Shown here in pieces: positions 28,540-37,896 of a stretch of 64,000 nt of DNA (position 1 is the first letter of the stretch; the number at the start of each line of letters is the position of its first letter). Where the stretch lies: positions 3,720,001-3,784,000 of the forward strand of contig OZ244842.1 in the NCBI GenBank assembly GCA_965220835.1, in the 5' to 3' direction. A program made the translations under genes and the position numbers. Source of the DNA: Azophilus sp965220835. GTDB lineage: Bacteria; Pseudomonadota; Gammaproteobacteria; Pseudomonadales; Azotimanducaceae. Below the pieces are notes generated by a model that did not search any database, was not told the DNA's origin, and worked only from the letters and a program-made list of their open reading frames with translations.

Positions 28540-30045
28540 TCAATGGCCCGCTGCGGACTCACCGCCGCGAGGTACAAGCGGAAAGGAGGCAAAGCGCGTT
28601 TCGGTGTAAAACTCGCGGCTTAAATCTCCCCCTTCTCTTCCGAGGCCGCTGATTTTCATGCCGCCGAATGGCTGGCGCAGGTCGCGGTTGAAGCCGGAGT
28701 TGATCCAGATCATGCCGGTCTGCAGCCGATGGCTGACGTAGTGGGCCGTATCCTGGGATCCGGTCCAGATGTACCCGGCCAGCCCGTAGTCGGAGTTGTT
28801 GGCGATGGCGATCGCCTCGTCCACATCAGCAAAGGGAATGACCGTGGCCACCGGGCCGAAAATCTCCTCCTGGCAGACCCGCGCATCCGGTTGCACATCA
28901 ACAATCGCCGTGGGTTCAACGAAGTAGCCCTTGTCGAAACCGCCGGGGCGGCTGCCGCCGAAGAGCACTCGGCCTTCCTCCCGGGCAAGGTCCAGATAGC
29001 CCATGACCCGCTCGTACTGCGGCTTGGAGACCAGTGGCCCCAATCTCGTGCCCCGTTGCATCGGATTGCCTGGCTTCCACCCGGCGGCGGCTTTCTCGAA
29101 CCGTTCGAGAAAGCGATCGTAAATCTCGTTCTGCACGAGGATGCGGGAGCCCGCCACGCAGACTTGGCCGCTATTCATGAAGATGCCCATGGCCGCAGCA
29201 GGCACCGCCTTATCGAGATCGGCGTCCGCGAAGACGATGTTGGCCGACTTGCCCCCCAACTCGAAGGAGGTTCGCTTCAGCCCGTGCGCAGCCCGTTTGG
29301 CAATGTCCCGCGCCGTGGCCGGCGAACCGGTAAATGAGATGCCGATGACGTCGTCGTGCTCAACCAGTGGCACCCCCGCCTCCTGGCCATAGCCGAGCAC
29401 CATGTTGTACACGCCGGGGGGCAAACCCGCCTCTTCGTAGATCTCGCACAGAATGCCAATCGACAGGGGCGAGTTCTCCGACGGCTTGTGGATCGCCGAG
29501 TTGCCGTACGCCAGGCAAGGCGCCATCTTCCATGTGGACAGCATGATCGGGGCGTTCCACGGCGTGATGAGGCCGAAAACCCCGGCCGGGTCGGTCATGG
29601 TGTAGGTCAACAACGTATCGTCGCGATTGAAGGCGCGATCGCCCGCCTGCTCCTGCTCTTCAGCGAAGAAGCGCAGATTCCAAGCGGACCGCTCCATCAG
29701 CGGATGGGGCTTTCCGCCCAGGTCCGGGCCAAGGGGACCGCCCATCTCCAACGTCTGCCGCTGCATGATCTCCGTCGATCTTGCCTCGATCAGGTCCGCC
29801 GCCTTGAACAGGATTTTCCGCCTGTGGGACGGCTTCGCGCGGGACCAATCGCCCGTTGCGAAGGCCTCCTTCGCCGCCCGCACCGCCACGCTTATGTCCG
29901 CCGCATCCCCGCGGGCGGCGGTGGTGACCACCTCCTCCGTGGCGGGATTGATCACGTCAAAGGAGCCGCCGGAAGCGGCATCGACAAATCGCCCGCCGAT
30001 GTAATGTCGAGGGGGGCTTACGCAATGGGCATCGGCTTCGCTCAT
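28540..30045 (-). CDS. Aldehyde dehydrogenase (HpaE-like, ring-cleavage semialdehyde)
   Basis: This is an NAD(P)-dependent aldehyde dehydrogenase of 501 residues. It has the catalytic Glu in FELGGKSANIVFADADLDKA, the catalytic Cys in NSGQVCVAGSRI, the cofactor-binding SFTGSPATARDIAK and the C-terminal PFGGMKISGLGREGG. Between an extradiol dioxygenase and a FAH-family enzyme, the likely substrate is the muconate semialdehyde made by ring cleavage, as for HpaE. Its ATG overlaps the dioxygenase stop as ATGA, supporting co-translation. Confidence 0.9.
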   Translation of the reverse strand: MSEADAHCVSPPRHYIGGRFVDAASGGSFDVINPATEEVVTTAARGDAADISVAVRAAKEAFATGDWSRAKPSHRRKILFKAADLIEARSTEIMQRQTLEMGGPLGPDLGGKPHPLMERSAWNLRFFAEEQEQAGDRAFNRDDTLLTYTMTDPAGVFGLITPWNAPIMLSTWKMAPCLAYGNSAIHKPSENSPLSIGILCEIYEEAGLPPGVYNMVLGYGQEAGVPLVEHDDVIGISFTGSPATARDIAKRAAHGLKRTSFELGGKSANIVFADADLDKAVPAAAMGIFMNSGQVCVAGSRILVQNEIYDRFLERFEKAAAGWKPGNPMQRGTRLGPLVSKPQYERVMGYLDLAREEGRVLFGGSRPGGFDKGYFVEPTAIVDVQPDARVCQEEIFGPVATVIPFADVDEAIAIANNSDYGLAGYIWTGSQDTAHYVSHRLQTGMIWINSGFNRDLRQPFGGMKISGLGREGGDLSREFYTETRFASFPLVPRGGESAAGH

Positions 30046-30917
30046 GACGCTGCCCTCGGGTCGAATTCATGCCCATAGGTATCGCGAACGTAATACTCCG
30101 ACTCGAAGGTCGCCGGGCGCGCGCCGCAACCGACTTCGACCATAAATCCAGATGGCGACGCGCAGTAGAAGGAAAACATGTGGTCGTTGGCGTGCTTGCC
30201 CAGCGAGATCACGATGGGATGGTTCTCCTTGATCTTTTCATAGGTGTGGAACACGTCATCGAAGTTATCGACCTCGAACATGACGTGGTTGATCCGGCCC
30301 CTCGGAGGCATTCCGAAGGCGAGCGAGTGGTCGCGGGTGCCGCAATCCATGAACATGATCTCCATGGGCTGGCCGTCCGGCGTTTTCATGAGGTACTCAA
30401 GGCCGCCGCGCATGCCCAGCAGCCGGTAGAACTGCCAAACCTCCTCAAGCCCCCGGTGGGCGATAATCATGTGGCCGAGACCGCCATTGCCGGTGACGAA
30501 TTTGCCGTACATGCCGCGTCCCGGATGGAACGGCAGGTGGGTATCGACCCGGGGACCGTGGAAGAGCTCGATGGGGTTGCCCGCGGGGTCCTCGAAGCAC
30601 ATGAGCTCAAGCACGCACCGCTGCCGGGCCAACTCGGTCGGGGCGATTTCGTAGCAGATGCCGTTCTCGTCAAGGATTGAACGCAGGCCACGAAACTCCT
30701 CGGCACCCGCCACCCGCAGCCCGATGCCCGTCAGGTCGTCAGCGCCGTCCTTCTCTAGGATGACCCTGTGGTGCCACAGGTCCATTCTCAGAAACATCGT
30801 GTTTTCATCGCTGTCCGGATGAACCTGAAGGCCGATTCCCTCACTGGCGAACGTTCGCCACGCATCGAGATCCGAAACCCCGAATCTCGCATAGCCCAGT
30901 TCGATTACTGCGGTCAT
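30042..30917 (-). CDS. Extradiol ring-cleavage dioxygenase (VOC superfamily, BphC/HsaC-like)
   Basis: This is a type I extradiol dioxygenase that opens a catechol ring next to the hydroxyl groups using Fe(II). It has two tandem glyoxalase/VOC modules in about 291 residues. The three metal ligands are visible in the second module: His in GGLGHMIIAHR, His in RINHVMFEVD and Glu in GFMVEVGCG; a Tyr follows in SEYYVRD. I chose the ATG at 30917, preceded by a good site (GGAGGTACAGGAA). It overlaps the HpaB-like stop as ATGA. The order, hydroxylase then dioxygenase then dehydrogenase, is a meta-cleavage pathway. Confidence 0.9.
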   Translation of the reverse strand: MTAVIELGYARFGVSDLDAWRTFASEGIGLQVHPDSDENTMFLRMDLWHHRVILEKDGADDLTGIGLRVAGAEEFRGLRSILDENGICYEIAPTELARQRCVLELMCFEDPAGNPIELFHGPRVDTHLPFHPGRGMYGKFVTGNGGLGHMIIAHRGLEEVWQFYRLLGMRGGLEYLMKTPDGQPMEIMFMDCGTRDHSLAFGMPPRGRINHVMFEVDNFDDVFHTYEKIKENHPIVISLGKHANDHMFSFYCASPSGFMVEVGCGARPATFESEYYVRDTYGHEFDPRAAS

Positions 30918-32413
30918 TTCCTGTACCTCCGTGTTTCTTGATTGCAACCGTCCCCGAGATCATAGCGGGTGGCCATCTCGTCCGTTGCCCGCCAGAACTC
31001 GGGCACGGCCTCCCACTCAGCGGTTTGCTGGGCGCGCATGTGCGCGAGCGCGTAGTTTCTCGGCGCAGAGGCCAAGTAGAACCGCTCGTAGAGTTCCATC
31101 CTGCCGCCTAGGCCTGAGCCCACCATGTCCCAAGCCGTGCGGAACAGGCGGGCGCGCTCGACCGACGGGATCCCATCGGCGCCGCCGAGGTAGTTATCCA
31201 GCAACGGCTTGAGCGCTTCGTCATTGAAGTCAGCGCTGGCCGGCGTGGCCAGCAGGTTGTGCGAACCGAGCGTCTTGAGGATGTCGTTCACGCGGACCAT
31301 CCAGCCGGGCATGGTGGGGCGCAGCGCGAAGAACGGACGTTCGTCGCAAATCCAAGTGCCATCGCCATAGTCCGAGGCGCCGTCCTCGGCAGCTTTGAGC
31401 GCCGCTCTGGTCAGTTCGGCGTAGGACCAGAGCTCACCGAGCATGTGGGTGACTTCGCTGCGCCGCTGCTGTCCGGTCACTTCCGCGATGCGGTTGGCTA
31501 AGTCGTAGGCGAACTCCAACTTGACCAGCGCCCGAATAACCGTCTGCTGCATGATGTTGCCCGTCCAGCCGTTGCGCATGGCGGTATTGAAAACGGTTGG
31601 GTTGGCGTTGCAGAACACGCGGTGCTTCGAAACTTCAACTTGATCGAACACGATGAAGGCGTCCTGCTCGTCGAAGCGGCTGGAGAACGGATGGTCGAAA
31701 ACGTTGCGGCTAACGCCGTAGTGGTCCCGGCAGAGCACTTTCAGGCCCGGCGCATCCATCGGCACGGAGAAGGCGATGGCAATGTCGGGTTGGTCCTCGG
31801 GAATGGGATGCCCCGGATAGACGGCCAGTTCATCGGCGAACGGCCCCAGCGTGGCCAGAATGCGGGCACCGGACACGACGATGGAATCGGCGGTCTCATC
31901 CACTTTGCGCAGCGCCAGTTGCCCATTGACGCCTTCGTAGTCGGGAAATCGCTTGTCGAGGACGGGGTGAACGATGGTGTGGGTGAGCGCTAGGTCCTTC
32001 GTGGCTATTTCCTTCTGGAAGGCGCAGAGATTCTCCTGCCACTCCTCGTTGCCCGCTTGCCGCCAGATGCTTGGCTGGCCGGCAAATCCCGCAAAGGTCA
32101 CGTTCAGGTAGTCGGGGGTTCTGCCCAGCATCCCGACGCTGTACTTCGCCAAGGTGTGGAGGCACTCGTGCCGGCAGGCCAGATCTTCCCGGCACCGGGG
32201 GATGAGGTGGCTTACGCTCGCAACCCCGCCTTCATGCTCCATCAGGCACGAACCGGCGTGCTTGTGCTGCCAGTCGAAGTAGCCGGCCAATCCCGCCAGG
32301 GAGCCCTTGAACAAATCATTGGAAGTGACGTCGCGCACTGCCTCGCCATTCACCCAGACGGAGCGGTTGTCGCGTAATCCCTTGAGATACTCCGCACCAG
32401 TTCTTGCAGACAT
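30914..32413 (-). CDS. FADH2-dependent 4-hydroxyphenylacetate 3-monooxygenase-type oxygenase (HpaB family)
   Basis: This is the oxygenase component of a two-component flavin monooxygenase that adds a hydroxyl ortho to a phenol to give a catechol. The 499-residue length and sequence match HpaB: MSARTGAEYLKGLRDNRSVW at the N-terminus, GRTPDYLNVTFAGFAG, the FAD-contacting LALTHTIVHPVLDKR and VSGARILATLGPFADELAVY, and the C-terminal SGLGGRMELYERFYL. It needs reduced FAD from a reductase; no HpaC homologue is present, but an azoreductase-type flavoprotein is divergently encoded at 36056. It starts with ATG, 47 bases after the Rieske oxygenase gene. Confidence 0.9.
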   Translation of the reverse strand: MSARTGAEYLKGLRDNRSVWVNGEAVRDVTSNDLFKGSLAGLAGYFDWQHKHAGSCLMEHEGGVASVSHLIPRCREDLACRHECLHTLAKYSVGMLGRTPDYLNVTFAGFAGQPSIWRQAGNEEWQENLCAFQKEIATKDLALTHTIVHPVLDKRFPDYEGVNGQLALRKVDETADSIVVSGARILATLGPFADELAVYPGHPIPEDQPDIAIAFSVPMDAPGLKVLCRDHYGVSRNVFDHPFSSRFDEQDAFIVFDQVEVSKHRVFCNANPTVFNTAMRNGWTGNIMQQTVIRALVKLEFAYDLANRIAEVTGQQRRSEVTHMLGELWSYAELTRAALKAAEDGASDYGDGTWICDERPFFALRPTMPGWMVRVNDILKTLGSHNLLATPASADFNDEALKPLLDNYLGGADGIPSVERARLFRTAWDMVGSGLGGRMELYERFYLASAPRNYALAHMRAQQTAEWEAVPEFWRATDEMATRYDLGDGCNQETRRYRK

Positions 32414-32460
32414 TGGTTCCCTCCATTTGGTTGCTGCACAAGGAAGCGTGCGGGGCTACA

Positions 32461-33489
32461 TCAGTCAGCCAGCTTTCGCTGCAATCCTTGAAAGTAGGTG
32501 ATCGCCCAGTCATGGGAGGAGGGCATGATATCCGGCCGCGTCGACTCAATGATCTTCTGTTGCGCCTCAATCATGGCTTTGTCTTCGAGAAACGCCTGCA
32601 TGGCCACCGCCGCCTGCCGCTCGCGTTCCTGCTCATCGCCGCATGACCGATGAGGGCCGGCTGAAAAGAAGTACCTCGATCTCCCTCGGGAAAGGGGTGT
32701 CACCGCCTGACTGCTGCCGCTGATTCCCCCGATGGCGGCACCGCGATCGGGTAGGGCGTAATCAAGGTGTTCCGCAGTTCTCGCTTCGAACAAACCGGTC
32801 CATAGCACCAGCACGCCTGGCACCAGAAAGTCGTACGTCAAGAGCACATCCACGGCGCTGTTCTGCCCTGCCTGCCCAGGCGGTGAACGGGCGCCCGTTG
32901 TCCATTTGGAGTAGCGCAATCCACGCGGCAGCGTTTCCCAACGGGGATGGGAGTACGCGAACTCCGACCCTGAACCAAAGCTCTCTGAATGAACATAGGT
33001 GAGGTGGCTGAAGTCGAGCAGGTTGTCGAGAATCAGCGAAGCTTCGGCTTCGTAGTCCAGTTGGCCAGGCACCAGCAGGTAGTCGGGGTCGTCCAGATCG
33101 AAGACATCAGGAATCAAGTCGAGATCGGCCGCTTCGGTGTTTCCCGTCCATACCCATATCCATCCAGAGCGATCTGTGACGGGGTAGGTTTTCACGCACG
33201 CATGGTCGGGCACCGACTCCTGCCCCGGAATTTCCACTACGGTTCCGGCGGTGGAGTACAGAAAACCGTGGTACATGCAACGCAGATTGCCACCCTCGCA
33301 GCGGCCCAGGGACAGGGGCGCCGCACGGTGGACGCAGCGATCCTCGAACGCCACAAGCTGGCCATTTGATCGCCAGAGCGCAATCGGCTCGCCCAGGACT
33401 TCGACCGGCAGAGGCTTGCCCGATGCCTGATCAAGGTCCTTGGACCAAGCAGCCACATACCATGCGTTACGCGGATAGAGCTGGTCCAT
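32461..33489 (-). CDS. Rieske non-haem iron oxygenase, VanA-like O-demethylase
   Basis: This is the oxygenase component of a Rieske system that typically demethylates methoxylated aromatics such as vanillate. The [2Fe-2S] site is CVHRAAPLSLGRCEGG followed by LRCMYHGFLY (C-x-H...C-x2-H, residues about 50-75). The mononuclear iron site is DNLLDFSHLTYVHSESF with the bridging Asp and two His. The WIWVWTG and SRYFFSAGPHR segments are typical of the VanA branch. No ferredoxin-type VanB reductase is present in the window, so electrons must come from elsewhere. It begins with ATG directly after the TonB receptor gene (17-base gap). Confidence 0.88.
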   Translation of the reverse strand: MDQLYPRNAWYVAAWSKDLDQASGKPLPVEVLGEPIALWRSNGQLVAFEDRCVHRAAPLSLGRCEGGNLRCMYHGFLYSTAGTVVEIPGQESVPDHACVKTYPVTDRSGWIWVWTGNTEAADLDLIPDVFDLDDPDYLLVPGQLDYEAEASLILDNLLDFSHLTYVHSESFGSGSEFAYSHPRWETLPRGLRYSKWTTGARSPPGQAGQNSAVDVLLTYDFLVPGVLVLWTGLFEARTAEHLDYALPDRGAAIGGISGSSQAVTPLSRGRSRYFFSAGPHRSCGDEQERERQAAVAMQAFLEDKAMIEAQQKIIESTRPDIMPSSHDWAITYFQGLQRKLAD

Positions 33490-33506
33490 ACATGCATCGC
33501 CAGCCG

Positions 33507-35741
33507 CTAGAATGAGAACTTGAGTTCCGCGCCGTACGCACGGCCGCGCCCAACGTTCAATTCCTGAATTCCAACTGTGCCGCCATTGGCGAAGTCGGTG
33601 CCTCCGAGAAAATAAACCTCGTCAGTCAGGTTATTGCCGTACAACGCCAGTGACACGAATTCCGTGATATCTAACTGCGCACGCGCACCCAGCAGGCCGT
33701 AGGAATCGAGGGTAATCGCGCCATGCTCTTGCAAGAACGAGCGGTGCTTGTCGATCCAGGAATAGTCGAGACTGACATCGAGTCTCATGCCATTGTCCAG
33801 CCTGTGCCCGTAGTTACCGCCGATAGTGAACTTAAATTTCGGCAGGGCGGGAAGGTCGGCGTCGGTCGTCAGACCACCCGAAGCCACAATATTCGGATAC
33901 AGTTTTTTGTACTTGCCTTCCATCAGGGCGGCCGAAAGGAAGAGCGTCAACGCTTCCGATGCGGCCCACTCCGTCTCAAGCTCCAGACCATAGATCTCGG
34001 TTTCCCCTATGTTTTGCGTGGTAGCCACCGGTGCAGGCGTGAAAACGATGATGACGGACTGAGCGTCGCTCCAGTCCGTGAGGAACAGGGTCGGATTGAA
34101 GCGAAACACGCCGCCGAATGTGGTCCGTGCGCCGATCTCATAGGTCCAGGCTTCCTCCGGATCGAATGAAAGCCCGAAATTTGGCAAATCGGTGCTGGCA
34201 GTGTTACCACCTGCGCGGAAGCCCTTTGAGGCCTTGGCGTAAAGCATCACGTCTTCGCCAGCTTGATACTGAACGCCGATGTGCGGCGACCAGTCATCAT
34301 ATTTGAAATCCAAGTCCGAGCGGGCTATGTCTTCGAGCGATGAGGTGACCTTCTCGTCGGTGTAACGAATGCCTACGCTGAGCGAAAAGGCATCAGTTAA
34401 GGCAAGCGTACCTTGGCCGTAAACCGCAATCGACTCAGTGTCGATGCCGGCCCGCACGCCGCCGGGCGGCAGTAGGTTGCCGATGCCAACAAGGCTCGAC
34501 GCAGAGCCGGTATCACTGGAGTCGTAGTAGTACAAGCCCGTGACGAACGACAATGAGTCGCTGAACGCGGCGCCTGAAAGCTGGAGTTCCTGCGAAAAGG
34601 CTTCGAGATCTCCGATCGTCTCCGTGGCCAGAATGTTGTACGGGGTGAGGTCAAAGTCCTGTGAGAACACGGCCTCGCTTTCCACTTGGGCAGTGATGGA
34701 CTTCAGTGTGAGCTTGTCGGACAGGTCCCACTCGATCGCGCCTTGATACACATCGTATTCAAAGTCAAGAAAGTCGGGGTAGTTCAGGCCGCGAAGGGTG
34801 AAGTCGCTCGGATCGCCAAGCGGGGATATTAGAGTGTCATCAAAACCGGTCAGGTCCTCCGGCGGAATCAACATATTCAGCGGTGGAGGCAGCCATACAC
34901 CGGGGTTCGCCGCAAGGAAAGCGAACTGTGCAAACGGGTTGACAGCGCCGATGACGTTGGTGCGGCCGTTGGTTTCAACCCGGATCAGTTCCGTTTTCAG
35001 GTCCACTGTCAAGCGGTCGGATGGCTCCCAGCGCGCACGGATGCGCCCCGCCTTGACCTCTTCCGCGCCGCGATCGATATCGTTCAATTGATCATAGACA
35101 TATCCGTCCTGATCCTCATACATTGCGGCCAAGCGAACGTTGAACTGCTCGTGAATTGGCAGGGTCATCGCGCCTTCACCGCCCTTGCGGTCGAAATTGC
35201 CGAACGTGCCTTTCAGGTAGCTTGAGAATTCGTTCTCCGGAGCGACCGAGACGTACTGAATGGCCCCGGCGATCGTGTTCCGGCCAAACAGAGTTCCTTG
35301 AGGCCCGCGAAGCACTTCGACTCGCTCCACGTCCAGTAGTCCGAGCACGTTGCCAAAGCCCGAAGGAAAGTAGACTTCGTCGATATAGGTGCCTACTGAA
35401 GCTTGAGATTCTTGAGCGTCGGTGCCAATTCCGCGAATGGAGACGTTGCTGCCCGCTCCACCGCCCCGCCCCGCCAGGCCAATGATCTGCAGACCTGGGG
35501 TGTACTTCGCCACATCCTGCAAGTCCTCGGCGTTACGCTGCTCAAGAGCTTGCGAGCCCAAAGCAGTCAGAGCGATGGGCGTTTCCTGCAAACCGGTTTC
35601 GCGCCGAGTTGCCGTTACAACAACTTCTTCTATCCAGCCGTCTGATAGCCCTTGTCTAGTCTCAGAATCCTGCGCGGCGACAGCGCCGCTCAAAACAATG
35701 ATCGACGCGGCAACGCTGCTCAGCTTTTGAATTGTCCCCAT
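33507..35741 (-). CDS. TonB-dependent receptor of the aromatic cluster
   Basis: This is an outer-membrane TonB-dependent receptor of 744 residues. It has a signal peptide (VAASIIVLSGAVAAQ), a TonB-box-like IEEVVVTATRRETG, and a plug with TPIALTALGSQALEQ, NVSIRGIGTDAQESQASVG and VEVLRGPQGTLFGRNT, then a barrel ending in GRAYGAELKFSF. The class with short plug and barrel loops is common for siderophores, but its position as first gene of the catabolic operon suggests uptake of a large or scarce aromatic, as for lignin-derived biphenyl receptors. The ATG follows a strong GGGGGGAA ribosome site. Confidence 0.92.
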   Translation of the reverse strand: MGTIQKLSSVAASIIVLSGAVAAQDSETRQGLSDGWIEEVVVTATRRETGLQETPIALTALGSQALEQRNAEDLQDVAKYTPGLQIIGLAGRGGGAGSNVSIRGIGTDAQESQASVGTYIDEVYFPSGFGNVLGLLDVERVEVLRGPQGTLFGRNTIAGAIQYVSVAPENEFSSYLKGTFGNFDRKGGEGAMTLPIHEQFNVRLAAMYEDQDGYVYDQLNDIDRGAEEVKAGRIRARWEPSDRLTVDLKTELIRVETNGRTNVIGAVNPFAQFAFLAANPGVWLPPPLNMLIPPEDLTGFDDTLISPLGDPSDFTLRGLNYPDFLDFEYDVYQGAIEWDLSDKLTLKSITAQVESEAVFSQDFDLTPYNILATETIGDLEAFSQELQLSGAAFSDSLSFVTGLYYYDSSDTGSASSLVGIGNLLPPGGVRAGIDTESIAVYGQGTLALTDAFSLSVGIRYTDEKVTSSLEDIARSDLDFKYDDWSPHIGVQYQAGEDVMLYAKASKGFRAGGNTASTDLPNFGLSFDPEEAWTYEIGARTTFGGVFRFNPTLFLTDWSDAQSVIIVFTPAPVATTQNIGETEIYGLELETEWAASEALTLFLSAALMEGKYKKLYPNIVASGGLTTDADLPALPKFKFTIGGNYGHRLDNGMRLDVSLDYSWIDKHRSFLQEHGAITLDSYGLLGARAQLDITEFVSLALYGNNLTDEVYFLGGTDFANGGTVGIQELNVGRGRAYGAELKFSF

Positions 35742-36055
35742 GGTTCCCCCCCAATCACCCTGCTTCGCCGTTCACTATGGGAATGCTAAGCCAAGCGTAA
35801 TCATCCAACCAGTCGATATTTGTTAACCCTTGCATAAGTATTTGTGATGTTTGCTCGATGAGCACTCCGATACGCCGCATCAACCAACCGATCGCCGAAG
35901 TGCTTAAGGCAACGGAATCGCACCGCGTTCAACCTCTGACAGTTCGCAGCGAATAACATCTGTTTTCTCGATGTGTGACTTAATAAATATTGATTTATTG
36001 GATGAATAATGCTTGGTGTATGCTCCCCAAAACGACACTTGCAATGGTTGAGCAC
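35742..36055. promoter_or_regulatory. Divergent promoter region of the aromatic cluster
   Basis: This ~310-base AT-richer gap drives the catabolic operon leftward and the azoreductase-monooxygenase-LysR operon rightward. It is the natural place for the encoded LysR protein to bind. The AT palindrome at 35982-35999 is the clearest operator candidate. No other gene is seen. Confidence 0.6.
35982..35999. promoter_or_regulatory. AT-rich palindrome, candidate LysR operator
   Basis: AATAAAT (35982-35988) and ATTTATT (35993-35999) form a perfect inverted repeat around ATTG. It is dyad-symmetric and AT-rich, similar in form to T-N11-A LysR boxes, and lies in the divergent promoter region controlled, by inference, by the LysR gene at 37897. 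Confidence 0.4.
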
Positions 36056-36670
36056 ATGCCAAAACTGCTGCACATTCAGTCGAGCCCAAATCTCGAACGT
36101 TCGGTGACGCGCACACTGTCCGAACAATTCGTCGGCAAGTGGACGGAGAACCACCGCAACGTCGAGGTCGAAGTGCTTGACTTGGCCACCGAACCGCTAC
36201 CGCACTTCGGCCCGGAGATTCTTCAGGCCGCCACCACGCCCCCCGAAGAAATGAGCGCCGAAACCCGGACTGCGGTCGCCGTCTCGGACCGCCTCATTAC
36301 CCAGTTGGAAGCGGCAAATGTTCTGGTGATCGGCTCCCCGATGATCAACTTCAGCATCTGCACCCAGCTCAAAGCCTGGTTCGACCACGTGACGATCGCC
36401 GGCAGGACCTTCGAGTACGCAGCGCCAGGGGTCGCGCGCGGGCTGCTGTTCGCCAAGCGGGCCATCGTCATCGAAGCGCGTGGCGGCGACTATGCCGATC
36501 TGCCGTTCAGCGCGTTCGATTTCCAGGAGCCGTTGTTGAAGGCGCTGCTGATGTTCTTGGGAATATTCGACGTAACCTTCATTCGCGCTGAGGGGATGCG
36601 CATGAACGAAGAGGAGGCGGAAGACATCATTCGCAATGCGCAAGGCGTTGTCGCCAGGGTGGCCGCATGA
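36056..36670 (+). CDS. FMN-dependent NADH-azoreductase-type flavoprotein (AzoR family)
   Basis: This is a flavodoxin-fold FMN:NAD(P)H oxidoreductase of 204 residues. It has the AzoR N-terminus PKLLHIQSSPNLERSVTR, the LVIGSPMINFSICTQLKAWF segment that contacts FMN, and FVDVT-like FLGIFDVTFIRAEGM near the C-terminus. I chose the ATG at 36056 to match the family start; earlier in-frame starts at 36002 and 36044 exist. Its stop overlaps the next gene as ATGA. Coupling to a flavin monooxygenase suggests that it supplies reduced flavin to the HsaA-like enzyme, and perhaps to the HpaB-like one. That is inference. Confidence 0.82.
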   Translation: MPKLLHIQSSPNLERSVTRTLSEQFVGKWTENHRNVEVEVLDLATEPLPHFGPEILQAATTPPEEMSAETRTAVAVSDRLITQLEAANVLVIGSPMINFSICTQLKAWFDHVTIAGRTFEYAAPGVARGLLFAKRAIVIEARGGDYADLPFSAFDFQEPLLKALLMFLGIFDVTFIRAEGMRMNEEEAEDIIRNAQGVVARVAA

Positions 36671-37896
36671 GCGCCCAGCCGCACCGGGAGGTCTCCAGGC
36701 AACAACGCATCGAGCGATACCCGGGCGCTACTCTTTCCGCCCGCATCCAGCCCCACCTTGAGGAAATCGCCGGCCGAGCCGCGGAAACCGAGGCAGCCCG
36801 AACCGTACCAGCCGCGAACATGCGACACATCGCCAATGCGGGCTTCATTCGAGCGCTGGTGCCGAGGGCTTGGGGTGGCGACCACATTGACCTGTCAGAA
36901 TACTGCGACGGGGTCAGGATGCTGACCAAGGCGTGCCCGTCCACCGGCTGGGTGGCCTCGGTGCTCGGCATCCATCCACCAGCCCTGCCGCACTTTCATC
37001 CCGACGTTCAGGAAATGGTCTGGTCCGAGGGCCCGGACACCGTTATTGGCTCTTCCGGCACCGCTTTGATGAAGGCCAAGCTTGTTGATGGCGGCGTGTT
37101 GATTTCCGGGAGGGGCCGCTGGTCGAGCGGTTGCGACTATGCCGACTGGATCTTGGTGGGCGTCCGGGTTCCGAATGCCGCGGACCCGCACTATCCGGAG
37201 CGCAGCTTTAGGGACCACATGTTCTTCGCGCACTGCAGCCAGTACAACATCGACGACACTTGGTACTCCACTGGCATGCGCGGGACCGGGTCCAAGGACT
37301 TGGTGTTTGACGAACTGTTCGTGCCCATGGAGCACTTGGAACCCATCGATGGATTGAATCTGGGCTGGACCCACGGTGAAGGCACCGTGGATGGCTGGAT
37401 GTGCAGCGCGCCCTTCTCCGCCATCTTCACGACGTTCCTGCCTGCCGTGGCTCTCGGCTGCGCGGACGGCATGCTCGAACAGTTTCAGAACCGGCAGCGA
37501 ACGCGAAAGAACGCCTACACCCGCGCCAAGGGCATCCTCAACCCGGCCGGCCACATGCGTCTGGCAGAGTCCGTTCACGAGCTCGAATCGCTCTCGGTTT
37601 ACTTCAAGCACCTCCTCGACGAACTGCAGGAATTCGGAGAGCGCAAGGAACGTCTCACCCAGAGCGCCTTCATGGAATTGCAATCCAAGTGGCCCTTCAT
37701 AACCGACCGCGCCGTCAGAGTTATCGACCGGTTGTTCAAGGGCGCGGGGTCGAGCGCCATCGCGGACTTCAATGCCATGCAACGCTACTGGCGCGACGGC
37801 ACCACCTGCAGGCTGCATACAGGCTCGGACTACGACATCAACCTGCAGCAGCACGGTCGTAGCCTGTTGGGGTTGATGCCGACGCCGGACTTGTAG
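36667..37896 (+). CDS. Flavin-dependent monooxygenase, HsaA / acyl-CoA-dehydrogenase fold
   Basis: This is the oxygenase component of a two-component hydroxylase with an acyl-CoA dehydrogenase fold, as in HsaA and the C2 component of p-hydroxyphenylacetate hydroxylase. Family marks are VPRAWGGDHIDLSEYCDGVR, CPSTGWVASVLGIHPPALP, the beta-domain ISGRGRWSSGCDYADWILVG, and STGMRGTGSKDLVFDELFVP. It uses reduced FMN or FAD and oxygen to hydroxylate a phenol. Length is 409 residues. The ATG overlaps the azoreductase stop, and the LysR gene starts directly after its stop. It is a second, unrelated phenol hydroxylase in the same cluster as the HpaB-like enzyme. Confidence 0.85.
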   Translation: MSAQPHREVSRQQRIERYPGATLSARIQPHLEEIAGRAAETEAARTVPAANMRHIANAGFIRALVPRAWGGDHIDLSEYCDGVRMLTKACPSTGWVASVLGIHPPALPHFHPDVQEMVWSEGPDTVIGSSGTALMKAKLVDGGVLISGRGRWSSGCDYADWILVGVRVPNAADPHYPERSFRDHMFFAHCSQYNIDDTWYSTGMRGTGSKDLVFDELFVPMEHLEPIDGLNLGWTHGEGTVDGWMCSAPFSAIFTTFLPAVALGCADGMLEQFQNRQRTRKNAYTRAKGILNPAGHMRLAESVHELESLSVYFKHLLDELQEFGERKERLTQSAFMELQSKWPFITDRAVRVIDRLFKGAGSSAIADFNAMQRYWRDGTTCRLHTGSDYDINLQQHGRSLLGLMPTPDL

